NCBI GenBank assembly: GCA_026874595.1
Contig: CM049315.1
Span: 15,626,164-15,690,163, forward strand
Direction: 5' to 3'
Length of the DNA stretch: 64,000 bases
Origin: Sipunculus nudus
Taxonomy: Eukaryota > Annelida > Sipuncula > Golfingiida > Sipunculidae
The first letter of the stretch is position 1; each line of letters begins with the position of its first letter. Shown piece after piece: positions 24,205 through 37,270 of the stretch. The notes beneath the pieces were generated by a model. The model worked only from the letters and a program-made list of their open reading frames with translations. It made no database searches and was not told the DNA's origin. The position numbers and the translations under genes are program-made.

Positions 24205-25800
24205 TAAAAGCCATGAAGATAAACTCAAATGGGAAACTGCACAAAACAATCATAGGATATTTAATGAGGAAAAAACAAAGGGTGCTGTTGCAAGATGTCG
24301 AACAAAATGGTATGCAGAAGGTAATAAACCAACAAAATACTTTCTACAATTAGAAAAAAGGAACTATGATCAGAAATCTATTCTTAAATTGAAAGACCAG
24401 AGTGGTAAAATACTTTCAAATACAAGAGACATTTTAAATAAACAATTTAAATTTTATAAAGCATTATACACTGATGAAAGACACTGATGAAAATTAAAGA
24501 TCAGAATTTAATATCCAGCCACTGTTAAACTCACTTACAGAAGAAGAAAAACACATCTGATAAAGATTTTACCTCATCTGAATTTGTAAATACACTTAAA
24601 TCTTTAAGGAATAACAAAACACCTGGGCCAGATGGATTCCCTGCTGAATTTTATGAAATGTTTTGGGAAGATCTTAAAGAATATTACATTAATACTGTTG
24701 TTTACTCCTGGCTCTTTACCTTTGACTATGCGGCAGGGCATTCTTTGCTTGATACCTAAGAAACGAAAAGATTCAACACTTCTAAAAAATTGGCGCCCTC
24801 TTTCATTGTTGAATACAGACTATACAATAATTGCAAAAACTTTGGCATATAGACTAAAATCTATTCCACCTCGTATCATAAATTCGGATCAAACAGGTTT
24901 CATTAAAAATAGATATATTGGGGAAAATATAATAAAAATCACAGATATATTTGCTTATGCCAGAAAACAAAACAAAAAATAAACAGCTACTTTATATCAA
25001 TTGATTTTGAAAAAGCTTTGACTTTTTAGAATGGTCTCATTTTAAGAATACTTTAAATCTTTTTCAATTTGGATTATTCTTCAAAAAATGGGTCAATATT
25101 ATTTATACTAACATTAGCAGTTGTGTTATAAATAGAGGATGGGCAACTGAGTATTTCACAATTTCTCGTGGTGTAAGACAAGGTTGCCCCTTATCCCCAT
25201 ATTTATTTATACTAGCATATGAAATTTTAGCAAGTAAAATCAGGAATAATCCAACTATTAAGGGAGTATATATTGGAGATAAAGAATATAAATTAATACA
25301 ATATGCAGATGATACTGCTTTAACGCTGACAGGGGGTTACCAATCTGTTAAAGAAGCCATTAAAACATTTGCACATTTTAAGACAAGGTTGCCCCTTATC
25401 CCCATATTCATTTATACTAGCATCTGAAATTTTAGCAAGTAAAATCAGGAATAATCCAACTATTAAGGGAGTATATATTGGAGATAAAGAATATAAATTA
25501 ATACAATATGCAGATGATACTGCTTTAACGCTGACAGGGGGTTACCAATCTGTTAAAGAAGCCATTAAAACATTTGCACATTTTGAGAAAATATCAGGAC
25601 TTAGGGTAAATTTAGATAAAACCGTAATAATGCCAATACATGATATAATATATGAAGAAGGAAATATAGCGAAAAAAACAGGACTCCAGTGATGCTTAGA
25701 ACCGGTCAAAGTACTTGGCATATACATCCATCCAGACTGGAGAATAATGAAGGATATTATTTACAAAGAGATCCTAAGTAAAATAAATTATGACATGGCG
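24205..25800 (+). pseudogene. 5'-truncated L1/Tx1-like LINE reverse transcriptase
   Basis: The plus strand reads, in shifting frames: KWYAEGNKPTKYFLQLEK (about 24310), LRNNKTPGPDGFPAEFYEMF (about 24604), ILCLIPKKRKDSTLLKNWRP and LLNTDYTIIAKTLAYRLK (from 24730), DQTGFIKNRYIGENI (about 24886), GVRQGCPLSPYLFILA (about 25170), and the catalytic QYADDTALTL (about 25300 and again about 25505). A TGA at about 24485, a stop after KKALTF near 25027 and a 205-bp internal duplication disrupt it. The endonuclease domain and ORF1 are absent, as expected of a 5'-truncated insertion. It abuts the broken end of the Helitron. Similar to, but better preserved than, the minus-strand copy at 7975-9245. Confidence 0.9.
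25174..25583. repeat. 205-bp tandem duplication within the LINE RT
   Basis: Bases 25174-25378 and 25379-25583 are nearly identical and both include the RQGCPLSP and YADD-encoding region, so the catalytic box appears twice. The length is not a multiple of three, so the frame is lost across the junction. Confidence 0.92.
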
Positions 25801-26039
25801 TGCCATGAACAGTTTAACATTTTTCATCAGATTGATATACACATGTATTTAAATTTACAGGTTTAAAATAAATGAAAAATATACTAAATCTAAACTTAGT
25901 CCGTCACTTTAAGAGCTAGTAACTTGTTTTTTTACTCTGCAGAGGGCGACACTGAACGGATGTTGACATTCGAAATGACTGCATCAGCACTTTAAAAAAT
26001 CTGTTCAGAATGCAGAATCTCTGCATATTTACCCATATA

Positions 26040-27420
26040 TAGTTAGCTCAGCTGACTATAAGTCATCTGAGCTATAGTCTTGGTCCATTGTCCGTCGTCC
26101 GTCCGTCTGTCTGTCCGTCCGTCCGGATGTCCGTCCGTAAGACTGGCACGTTTCGACACCATTGGACCTATGAATCTGAAATTCGGCATACAGTTAGATG
26201 TCCCCAAAATCTCCTGCCATGCCGAAAATTGGGTCAATAGGACTTCGTTCCTTCGAGATATTAAGGAAAAACCTCAATTTTTTATTAGAAATCTATTTTT
26301 ACACTCCAGGACTGCCTAATATCAAACCACTCATCTGGTTTTTTTCATATTTACCATAAATATTCCTCTATATAGTTCCTATGTACATGCCAGAAATTAA
26401 GTCAGTATTATATCATTTAAAAAAGTTAAGGGCCCAAACATAATGGACTTTGTAAAAAAAGTCAGGAAAGATATTTAAGACTAAAAGTGTTAAAGGTAGG
26501 GACTTTTTTTCAGTAATACAACTTTAATTAATCAAAATTTAATTGTATACCAAATATTAGATCAAAATCTGTTACGTTTTTTTAAATATTGGCAAAAATA
26601 TAAAATTGGTACCTTAAATTTTGCCCAACTTTGGCCCCGGCACTTTTTTTTTCATGTAAGTACTGTGGATTTAATTTTCACAGCATGTACATATAAGGAT
26701 TTAATCTATTAAAATCTGAAATTTGAAAAATAAAAGCTGCAAAATTAGGCTAGTTATTGAATTTTTTGGAGGCTCTTGTTGTATTCCCTTACATTGTCAA
26801 GCAGTCCACTTTTATGACTGTAGGGCATTCAGTGCACATCTCTATGCTCCCAAGGCTGTTGGCATAATGTTAAATGTGCCCAAAATCTCCTGCCATACCG
26901 AAAATTGGGTCATTAGGACTTTGTTCCTTCGAGATATTAAGGAAAAACCTCAGTTTTCCATAAAAAAACCATTGTTACACTTCAAGGCTGCCTAATATCA
27001 AAACCACTGATCTGTTTTTGATCATATTTAGTATTCACATTCTTTCATACATTTTCTATGAACATACCAATAATTAGTTCAGTATTGGGTATTATTTTGC
27101 CAAAATATAATGCAATTTTTAAAAAATTAGGAAATATATTTACTCACCTAACATGAGAATTTTTGAGAGACTTTTTTTTTAGGAATATAACTTTATTTAA
27201 TCACGATTCAATTGTTTACCCAAAATTAGATCTGAATTTTGCAAATTTTTCAGGTTATAAGCATAAATAAAAAATCAATACCTTAAATTTTGTCCAACTT
27301 TGGCAATGGCACGTTTTTTCCCTGTAAGCACTGCTGATTTAATTTTCACAGCATGTATACATAAGGATTGGATGTTTAAAAATCTGAAATTTCAAAGAAA
27401 TTGATTAGAAAGAATAGCTT
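26040..27420. repeat. Dispersed element: hairpin, (GTCC)n, then two units of about 676 bp
   Basis: A palindromic start AGCTCAGCTGAC...GTCATCTGAGCT (26045-26073) is followed by GTCC repeats (26093-26140). After it come two copies of a unit that contains CCAAAATCTCCTGCCAT (26203, 26879), 'TTCGAGATATTAAGGAAAAA', 'CTGCCTAATATCAAA' and 'TTTAATTTTCACAGCATGTA'. The same hairpin plus GTCC start occurs at 43566. The hairpin and internal tandem units suggest a non-autonomous Helitron-like element, which is inference. Confidence 0.7.
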
Positions 27421-29219
27421 TTATTCACGTTTTCATACACCATGTCAAGTGTTGTTTACATCTAGCCCACCTAGTAGTACAGCCTTCACTTGCATTATGT
27501 AACCCACCCCAGGCAGCTTGCCTTGGCTCAGCTTGGCCACTACCAGCAGGCTTCCCCTCTGCCCTGCACTCCCCCCCCCCCCCCCAGATGGTGCATAAAC
27601 TAGATGAATGTTATTATTTTCTGTATTTGATTCATTCTTATTCTAGGCTATGCTACATTTTAGATTTTGTATTGTACCACCAGGGTTACAATGATTAAAG
27701 GGTACATTTACTTGTGTCCACAAAGTGGTGTATTGCTATGAAAGTGTGGATGTTCATGAGATAAGTAATTCCTTACTTCAGAAGAGTAAAAACTTCACCA
27801 GTGTGAAATTGACTATTAATTCCAGTAATAAATAAAACTGGGATAGTAATTAGCACAATGATATTGTTTGTCCCTCATTCAACCAACAGTGTGTATACTT
27901 TATTTTAAAACATGTTTTATTTTATCAAATTTACTGAATCTTTTATTTTATTTTGGTGAATAAAATTAACCATGTACTGAAAACTCCAATGTGCAAAACT
28001 TTTTAATAGTGATTCAAGGAATATTCTTGTAGATGCCATGTTGTGGCATTATTTTCTTTTAAATTCAGTTTAAACATTTAAGATTTAAAAATGATAAAAT
28101 ATATTTGTATGCATAATATGACCCAATATGAGCTACACTCTGGATATATAATGATTGCAACTTTTGCAACAATTCTAATATTTTAACTTATAGTTTCAGT
28201 TTTTTTACTCTGTATATATAATGATTATAACTTATGCAATAATTCTAATATTTGAACTTATATTTTCAGTTTTTTTATTAAAAATTTATAAAACCTATAA
28301 ATAAAAAAAAATGATTCAGATAAAAACTTCTTATGGAAAAATTGGATATTCTAAAAAATTAGGCTTATATATAAACTTAAATGCATTATTCTCTTGAAAG
28401 TGAAATTAAGGTATTAGTCCATTCTGCCCACTTGCCTGTCCATTTGTAAGTTTTCATATGCATCACAGTATCTCAAAACTTTTACTGTTTTTCTTCATGA
28501 CATTCTTGTCAGAGTATTAGTTTGCAATCATATATTTAGAACTTTACTTTAACCAAGTAGGAGGGCCCCTTTCCTCTTAGCTTTTCATATTCTTATATAA
28601 ATGAAAAACATTACAATAGAATATTTCTACATCCACCCACGTGCTGCCCTCACTTTTCCCTTCTCCGAACCCCATCCCAAAGTCAGCCTCAGCAAGAAGA
28701 AGAAGAATCGGATATATTCATACTTTAATATTTTGTATAACTATTCGTCCATAGGTACCTATGTACATGACAGAAATTATGTCAATATTGTGTAATATGT
28801 AGACATAGTGGGCATCACAATAATGTACCTTGTCAAGACTAAAGAGATATTGTGTCATACAGTCACAAATTCATAAATCACTTTATCAGCATAGTTAATC
28901 ATAACATCATATCTGTTAAATTGAAAGCTTGCAGACTACCATACACTTTAGATCCTTCAACAAATAGCCTTATCATCATTCTACTACTGCTTATTACTGC
29001 TGTCATTGCATTCATATTTGCTCAAATATATCACAATTTTCAACCTCTCCTAAATAAATAAAAAATAAACCACTATATTTTACTCTATTAATCCATCAGT
29101 CAGGTAATTTCATTTATCATTTACTCACATATTACCTAACATTCCTTTATAATAGCCCAACATGTCCATGATATTCATAAGCTTTATCGACTCTATATAG
29201 TATCACAGTGGAGAAACAT
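27421..29219. other. AT-rich spacer
   Basis: A poly-C run is at about 27570-27585. A short segment near 28750 (CCTATGTACATGACAGAAATT) echoes the 26040-27420 repeat. Nothing coding was recognised. Confidence 0.5.
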
Positions 29220-32019
29220 TTATAGTCCAATCACGATCAGCTGAGCGCCGAGACCCATAGGTCCCTTGTTTTGGCATGTGACCAATAGAGTGGTTTATAT
29301 TTACTTTGTTATAACAACTGACGACTTGCTCTTAACCCAGTAATATCACTACTCGATAAATTTACCTGAACACCAAAAAAAATCGAGCGTTTGAGGTTAG
29401 AGTGATTTTTGTTCTTTGCGCGGAACGTCACTCCTTCGAGATTCCAGGGACTGCCTAAAACGCGTGCAAACGTTCGTGCATGCACAAGTGCATGCTGTGT
29501 CGCTTACCCACACGAGTGCCTAAAAAGCGTGCGGCCAGATTTTGCGGACCACAACGTCTAGCCAGAAAAAAATATTTTGTGGGATGTTTTGTAAATTTAT
29601 TTGTTGGAATTTAATATAATTTATGCGGGGAATAACATCAACAATAATTTTTCTATAATATTTGATATAGGAATATATTATATCTGTACATCATTAACAT
29701 GACGGAAAGATCGTCAAACATGTTTAAATAGTGCCTGAAAATGACTGAATCTGGAGGCAATTATCCAGTAATTAAGTATACGCGTTACAAATAGTTTTTT
29801 TGTAATAACATGCTACATATTTTTTACCATATTTATTGTGAACCATTTTTAGTACTTCAACGTCATGTGTTCAATACTTGTAGAGAAAAAAAGATGGAAA
29901 GACTAAAAGACAGACAACATCATTGTGCAAAGCAGCTATTTGGTAGTCCAAATAGATATTTTTACTAGCAGCCTACTAATTTAGACAGAAATTTATATTT
30001 TTAAGTATTGTAATAATTTATTTCATTCAAGTGCAGTAGGACTGGTACCAGTTTACATGATAACTTTTCTTACTTGGGTGTCATGGCATTACTGGATTGT
30101 ATATCTACTTACTTGAAGCAACAGGAGCAAATATAAAATTTTGCCATTTTAAACTTATTCCACATTATACCTGCTCACTAACTAAATAAACATTCTTTGA
30201 TATATCGATATCAGAGGTGTACAGGGCATTATAATACGTAGCCTGTAAAAACCGATACTAGAATAACGACCAATGTAATAATACAGCTACTATGATTTAC
30301 CCAATCAGTCAGTTTGCTCAGTCAATCAAAACATCAAAGGACCTTTAATCATTATAGTTGTCTCTATATTTAAAAGAGGAATATTAATGGTGGTTAAGTT
30401 ACCCGTAAATAACTGAACTGAAACATAATAAATTACCTAAATTATTGCAAAATTCGAATATAATTAATAATATAATACTGCCTGAAACTGGGAAAGTGAT
30501 AAGTTTCTACACTTTTTAACATTTTTAGTTTTTGTTGCCATTTGAGTATAACAAACTGAAGCACCTGTGTATATTTAAAAGATATGCCCCACTACAAACC
30601 TCAACAAATAAATGACATATTTGTTTATAAAAAAAAAGATAGTAAAACTTATCACTGTTAAGATGATAGTTGCATTTCATATCTTTTTAAGACATACATA
30701 TAATATTGAATTAGTTTTCTTTATATTATGATGATCATTTTCAAGCAAGCTCTTCTTACATAGTTATATGGAGAGACATTGTAACTTCTATTCCAGTCTT
30801 CATCAGTTTCTCTTCATTACATTTTAGGAGCAGATAAATGAATCTGGAGTCCATATGATATTACCAATAAGCTAAACTTCAACCTGCGAATTTGGTCATG
30901 GCCAATGTTTTGCATGGTCAAGTTTAGCAAAACGTTTAAGTCAGTATTCTTGTTCGTTACATTGTATACACAATTTGCTTTGGGATAATGGTGTTTACAA
31001 GTCAAAATTTAAATTCAAGGCCATATTTATATATTCTTAGTTGACTAGGTTTTTAGTCGGAGTAGTTTATATTTATCTGTATAGGTCTCAGTAACTGCTT
31101 TGTCACAATACATCGTTTGTGCTTATTTTTGTTTGTTAAAACAATAATGATATTATGTATATGTATATAAATATATATATATGTATTATTATTATTATTA
31201 CAGATTTCTGTATATGTTGTGTTATTAGTGAAAAATTGTATTCTTAAAATGAATTTAAAAGTGGCGCCACACTGTGTGATGATTTAAATTAAACGAATGA
31301 TAATTTCCGTGGTCTTTTCGCGCGTAGGGTCTTCTGTTTCGTTTATTCAGGTTTCATACCTTTCAATGTGTCTATCATAGATGGCGGACAGCCATTTATC
31401 ATTGGCGTTCTGTAACCCAGCTGTTTTTTTCACGCTGTTTTCATTGGGATATCTGTTGCCAAATCATCCCCATTGTGTAACACGTAGGCATGATGAGGCC
31501 CGGAATAAACGCCGTATCTGCCATAACCCGTTTCATCAAACGTCTTCTCGCCCAAATGCGTGGTATTTAAATATATTAATATGAAATCGATGCACTTTAC
31601 ATTATAACCCGTACTGTCATACGATTTCATTGTCGATTCCATGCGTGTATATTTAGATAATGTGATTATGAATTCAACCAGTATCATATATTACCCGTAC
31701 GTGTCACACGAACTTTTCCTCTATACGTCACTGATATTAACATATGTCATTGTAAATTAAATAGGCTTTCTGTCACGAAGATTAGAATTTGAATGAGATG
31801 CACAGGTAAACGACCTTTGTTGAAAATATAAGAACTAACAGTCTTTTTCATACATTTTCGATAATATACATTATCATTCTTTTATCTTTTATGTGCCAGA
31901 TCTAAGCGATTCTCACACTGTTCTAATTACACCACATTTTAAATTAACTATCATTTAGTACATCATATTTTCGACTGAGCTTCATTTATTATAAATTTAA
32001 GGTCATAATTGAGATTTTC
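29220..32019. other. AT-rich spacer, small CpG-containing patch at 29395-29570
   Basis: Around 29395-29570 CpG-containing words (GCGCGGAACGTCAC, ACGCGTGC, AAGCGTGCGGCC) cluster, unlike the surroundings. This might mark a promoter or an old exon, but no gene could be attached. The rest, up to 32019, is featureless apart from (TTA)n near 31190. Confidence 0.4.
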
Positions 32020-32506
32020 TGTCCACCTGTTTTCTGCAGATAATTTTCTTAAAAGTTTATATTTTTTAATTATTTCCTAGAAAACTACATGTTGAGGTGA
32101 CAACCTAATATGGCGATAAAGAATCTTACAATAAAACCCCCGTTTATGTTTTACAACATTTTAGTCTCTTCACCATGATCTGGCAGATATGATGTGTCCC
32201 GCCATAAGTTTGTTTTAGCTGGTTATATTTTTAGTGTTTACATGAGATCATCCAATCAGCAACTGTCATTTGAGGCTTTTTTTGCATGTGACCAATGACC
32301 TTGACCGCCATAAGATGGTCTGATATGTTGTAAAATGTAGACTGATTTCTCATATTTTCAAATAATTATGTTTTTTAAATAAGGTGTAAGGTATGTATTT
32401 ATTTACCTTGGTGATAATTAGGTCCTTTTTTCGTCTACTCTCAATTATAATTGTTTCTCTTGAAATGTAACTAATAAAAATTTTCATAGCAAAAAACAGG
32501 TGGACA
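32020..32506. mobile_element. MITE, copy 1
   Basis: The ends are inverted: TGTCCACCTGTTTTCTGC at the left and GCAAAAAACAGGTGGACA at the right. A second copy with the same interior lies at 47449-47990. Shared internal phrases include GTGACAACCTAATATGGC, ACAACATTTTAGTCTC and GAGATCATCCAATCAGCA. There is no coding capacity. The outer part of the terminal repeat seen in copy 2 is degraded here on the left. Confidence 0.8.
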
Positions 32507-33205
32507 TGAGGGGATGAAATGAAACTAGTCATCGCATATCATTTATCATAAGATTATTAATTTCATATTTTATTCTTTTAAAATCATATTTTAATTTTAA
32601 AAGAATATAAACTTTTTTTTGCTTATGAACGTCTTTTTGTTTATATTTTATATCAATCGAATGTAACACTTGTTCAAACATTTTATCAATTTATGATAAA
32701 TATATGGCGCGTAGGATAAATAAATATGTGCGTTGCCATGGTATAAAGCTGATGTAGCATGGGTAAAACTCAAAGGAAAAAGCCCAGACTGAATAATGTG
32801 CATCATTTTCAAGTGTTGCAAATATTTCTGACAATTCGGCCAGTGACACTTAAAACGCATGTACCTGAGCGAGTCATGACAGCAAGACATACCAAGGGAG
32901 AAACGGTTAAACTGCTGGTAAAAGCAGAAGATACAGTTTCAGGATCCTCTGCTATTTGCAAAGATATATGTCACAGTCCAGAAGACCTGGGCTGGTTCTT
33001 GTGAAAGACAGACGAGGAGCAGATGGCGGAACATGGGAACGATTCAGTGGTGTGCAGACATCCTGAGTGTATCAATTGTAATACAGAATCATCGTGAAAA
33101 CTTTTCAGATATGTCCGATGATTCATTTATTCGACACGAGATAGACACATGAAACAGATAAATGCTATTTAGATGACATTTTGTTGATATGACATAAACT
33201 CGCTG

Positions 33206-33254
<49 letters not shown>

Positions 33255-33416
33255 TTACGAAGACGAATTGTTCATTGGTAAATAAATATTGGGCTGATGA
33301 TCCGGATTCGAACCCATGTCGGTGGCGCACATATCAGGCGTCCCATCCGCTTCGCTGAAAAAAAAGCTTCGCTAGCGAGACAGTTCTGTCCGTTTTTTGT
33401 CACCCAGTTACAATAA

Positions 33417-33451
<35 letters not shown>

Positions 33452-34263
33452 AACAGATCAATTTTGATTATAGTCTTCATGGATAAGTCATGTTTTATAA
33501 AGCAACGGTAGTTTACAGTTTACTTTTTCTCGTGTTATACACAGCCCTGCTATTTTGTCATATATATGTCTTTATTCTAACTCTCATATCTTATATACAT
33601 CTGTTCTAGAATCTTATCTATTCGGAATGGAATCTAAATTAAAAAGAACAGATCATATTCTGGTTAGAGTGTAAATATATTCTATTTTTAATATGGACTA
33701 TATTAACTTCTCGATTTGAATAATGATTTATTATCTTATTTATATAAAAGTTATTATCTTCTTTATATAAAAATGGTATCAAGACTGCGTATAATAAAAG
33801 TAAGTTATGCACACTTACCAAAGGATAAAATGCAAATATATGAATAAAATTTGCCATTTGTCGATTTCCTTGCAGATGACAAGCACTATATAATAAACAC
33901 TTTATACGCTATATCAGAGGACAAAAAGAAACAAAAATTAATATTTCATCAATATTTCCTTTGATCATAAAAAATATAGAAAGCGATATACGATTTTCAG
34001 CCTTCTTTTGACAACATTTCGTAAATAATAGATGTGGACCGTGTTTAATGCTGATACGAAAACATATTGCACTCACCAGCACAACAAAACAAAACCGGAA
34101 ACATGAGTACATTTCTATACATGTCCCGTATGACATGATTTGAAATCCAAGACTGTCAAGACCATCTGCGCAAGCGTCAGTCACAATGAAAATGAGGCTA
34201 ACGCCTGGGATTTGAAACCACGTGACTATACCACGTGTTCACATTAGCTGCGCCTCGGGAGGG
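32507..34263. other. Spacer with microsatellites and a SINE
   Basis: Holds a (TA)n tract at 33213-33252, the inverted SINE at 33292-33411 and a (TG)n tract at about 33427-33451. An open frame at 32759-33004 (+) has no recognisable features. Confidence 0.5.
33292..33411 (-). mobile_element. tRNA-derived SINE, copy 2 (inverted)
   Basis: The reverse complement matches 13274-13395: GTAACTGGGTGACAAAAAAC, GCTAGCGAAGC, CAGCGAAGCGG, GCGCCACCGACATGGGTTCG. It is sandwiched between a (TA)n tract and a TA/TG tract. Confidence 0.7.
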
Positions 34264-34346
34264 TACATATAGGGGTCTGATGCTCTGGTCAGCAGGGAAG
34301 GCGAGCCGAGAAGACTCCCGACCAACGAACCGTATTTACCATACAG
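34264..34346 (+). promoter_or_regulatory. Predicted core promoter and non-coding first exon of gene A
   Basis: A TATA-like ACATATAGG at 34265-34273 is followed, after a typical distance, by a GC-richer stretch that ends in a strong 5' splice site (ATACAG|GTGAGT) at 34346/34347. There is no ATG in this exon that opens a long frame. Linking it to the acceptor at 34885/34886 is inference. Confidence 0.45.
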
Positions 34347-34413
34347 GTGAGTTATCATGGTGGTTTCTGGTTTAAAGTGGCCTTGCTGGTTCTGCAGCAA
34401 CCCATAGATATTT

Positions 34414-34417
<4 letters not shown>

Positions 34418-34474
<57 letters not shown>
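34418..34474. repeat. (TA)n microsatellite in predicted intron 1 of gene A
   Basis: About 28 TA units, with a second TA tract at about 34498-34515. Confidence 0.97.
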
Positions 34475-34476
<2 letters not shown>

Positions 34477-34931
34477 ATTACTGTAGAACCATCCACATAT
34501 ATATATATATATATACATATTGTTATACATATTGTTAAATATATAACAATAAAATTTTGGATCAATGCGATTGTTTTATCAGTATGTAACACCTTGACAA
34601 AGAATACTTAGGGAATATTTTTAATTTCAATTTAAGCTCTGAGAAAACATTGACTACGCATTTGAGAAACTTAGCCCCTAGTCCTTTTCAAACAATATCT
34701 AAGATATATTTGCAGTTACCATATTGAAGTTACAATATATACTTCTAATCGAGTGTTAGCGAATTTCCATTATTTATTCCAAAATGAAATGAACCGAAAT
34801 TATTATGAAAAGTACTTAATCTGGATGTGATTCTAAAAAAGCAATGTAATAAAATTTGTTTACAATGGGATTTTTCCTTTCACAGGCAGACTTTGTTTGC
34901 TGCGCTTGACGGACACCAGCGTAACAGAATC

Positions 34932-37218
34932 ATGGTAGGCATATTTACAAAATACTTCCAATTTACCAATAGGGGTCTGTAGCAAAAATACGGTTACACT
35001 AATGAGCTCGGGATGATCATATTACTGGAGCATTAATGTCAAATTCTAACACAAGTTTAAACATAAGATTTATTTCTTCACTGGTATAAAATTATCTCTT
35101 CTCTACGCAAAACCATTAAAAAGGAATTTTTTTTACCAAAATACTTTACCACCTGCGGAACTATTTTACATGACTGAACAATATTATAAAATATGGGTAC
35201 ATTAATAAGATGGGTTGATCGTATTACAGGAGCGTTAATGTTAAATTTAATCATTTTATTAACATAAGAATTACAACTTTACAAGTGAAATATTACTCTT
35301 CTGTTCACAAAACCAGTATATAAAACCGTTACAAATACCTGACCAAATATATCAACATATAATGAAAACTCTTCTTTTAACATGACTGAAAGTAGTACAA
35401 GTATAGTAACACTAATGAGTAGGGCTGATCATATTACATTAGCATTGACGTTAAGATTATATCATTATATAATTTCAGTTAATTCATTTCAAAACATATT
35501 ATCTCATGTCCGTACATCATGTATGCATGCGTATTAAAATACCAACCATAAATGTATGAAACCCAGTAAGTTAATAAGGAGAGAACAGTTCAAGTATTAT
35601 ATGTCTTGTGTAAGGTATTAAATTAAATAGAACCCAGTAAAATTTAGACTGGCCCAGTCCATGAAATAGTTCTGACTTAATTGTTGCTTCTGGCAGAGAA
35701 ATCAAACGTTCATGCGTTGTGTCGCATTTAATATCGGTACCGCCATCTTGCGGCAACTCATATAACTAATTTGCCACTATCTGACCCCCTGATTTAGTGA
35801 TAAGAGCTGGCACTGAGTTAAGGCTATCGGTACATGGAATCACGTTTTATTGTAAGCATTTTATTAGTAAACGCAAATACTAAAGCCCTGGCAGGGCTAA
35901 GTAAAATTAATACACATCTCAAATCAGGGTAAAGAAATTTATGAAGAATGAACCAGTAAACGAATTGTACCAGGTTAAACTTTGAAACTTGCACCTATTT
36001 AGCGGTGCAGATTCTGCTTTGCAGACTTTGTTTCTCTGACAAATGTTTATCTATCTGGCCTTTGTAAACTTGATTTTATAGGATTGTTACCAGTATCACA
36101 TTAAACACCAAAACCAAGCATACTGACATTTCTCACATATTAAAATACAAGCGCAAGTGTCAGTTTAAAATATTCTGTACTGAATATATATTTTTTTTCT
36201 ATCTTGTTGACAATACTATCATCATCAAAACATGTAATAATATTATTGCATAAAACGTGTAATGTTTATTTAATAAATGTGAAGTCGAACTAAGCCAAGT
36301 TTTGATATAAGTTCGAATTTCTACATACAATGTCATCAATGCATATAATGGACTATCTGGTTGACAATTCTACCATCATCATTATATGTTATAACACTAA
36401 TTCTTGTAATTTGTATTAAATAGTGTGAAGTCGACCTAAGCCAGGTCTTGAAATAAGTTCTAGTTTCCATATACAACACCATCAGAGGACATAATGGACT
36501 ATCTTGTTGACAGTACTGTCATTATCACAATATGTTATAACAGCATTACATAAAACGTGTCACTTGTAATAAATTAATGTGAAGTGGATCTGAGCCATGT
36601 CTTGAAATGGGTTCTAGTTTCCATATACAATGTCATCAGAGGGATCTAATGCTACTGACACAGATATGGGGAGTAAGATTCATATTTCTATGAAATTATT
36701 ATGCAGAAAAGAAAAGCTGGATATATGTTAAATTATAGATATATTTGATAAAAGAAAGGTGTGTATCATTGATTATTATTAATATTTTGCAATCGAACTA
36801 AATGAGATTAGAATGACATTTTCTGAAAGTTTTTGAGATATACATAACTTGGAGCACAAATGTTATGCACAAATTTTCGAATTTTGGAGATTAAGGAGAT
36901 TTATCTAGAAATTTATTTACTTCATCTAGGAATTTAAAACATTAATAATTATAAATTTGCAATATGAAATACATGGGACCGAAACCCTGAAGAAAAGATC
37001 GGTAAATTCATAATTATCAAGTGCTTTTTAATCATTTAATGTTACACATATGGTCTCTTATCATTCAGAAACTTATATTTTATTTAAACAAACTAAGGGT
37101 GATAAATACGGTCCTTTATGGAGTAGAATAATATATACGTTCTGTACAACGGATAATGCAAAGTAATTCTTTTTAACTCATTCACTCATTCATGTATGAA
37201 TCATTTATACATATATAT

Positions 37219-37270
<52 letters not shown>

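Noticed and set aside
32759-33004. 81-codon Lys/His-rich plus-strand frame
   Set aside because: No recognised domain, no splice or promoter support, and length is compatible with chance.
34239-34592. 117-codon minus-strand frame with Ile-Tyr repeats
   Set aside because: Its centre is the (TA)n microsatellite and it overlaps the predicted promoter and first exon of gene A on the other strand.
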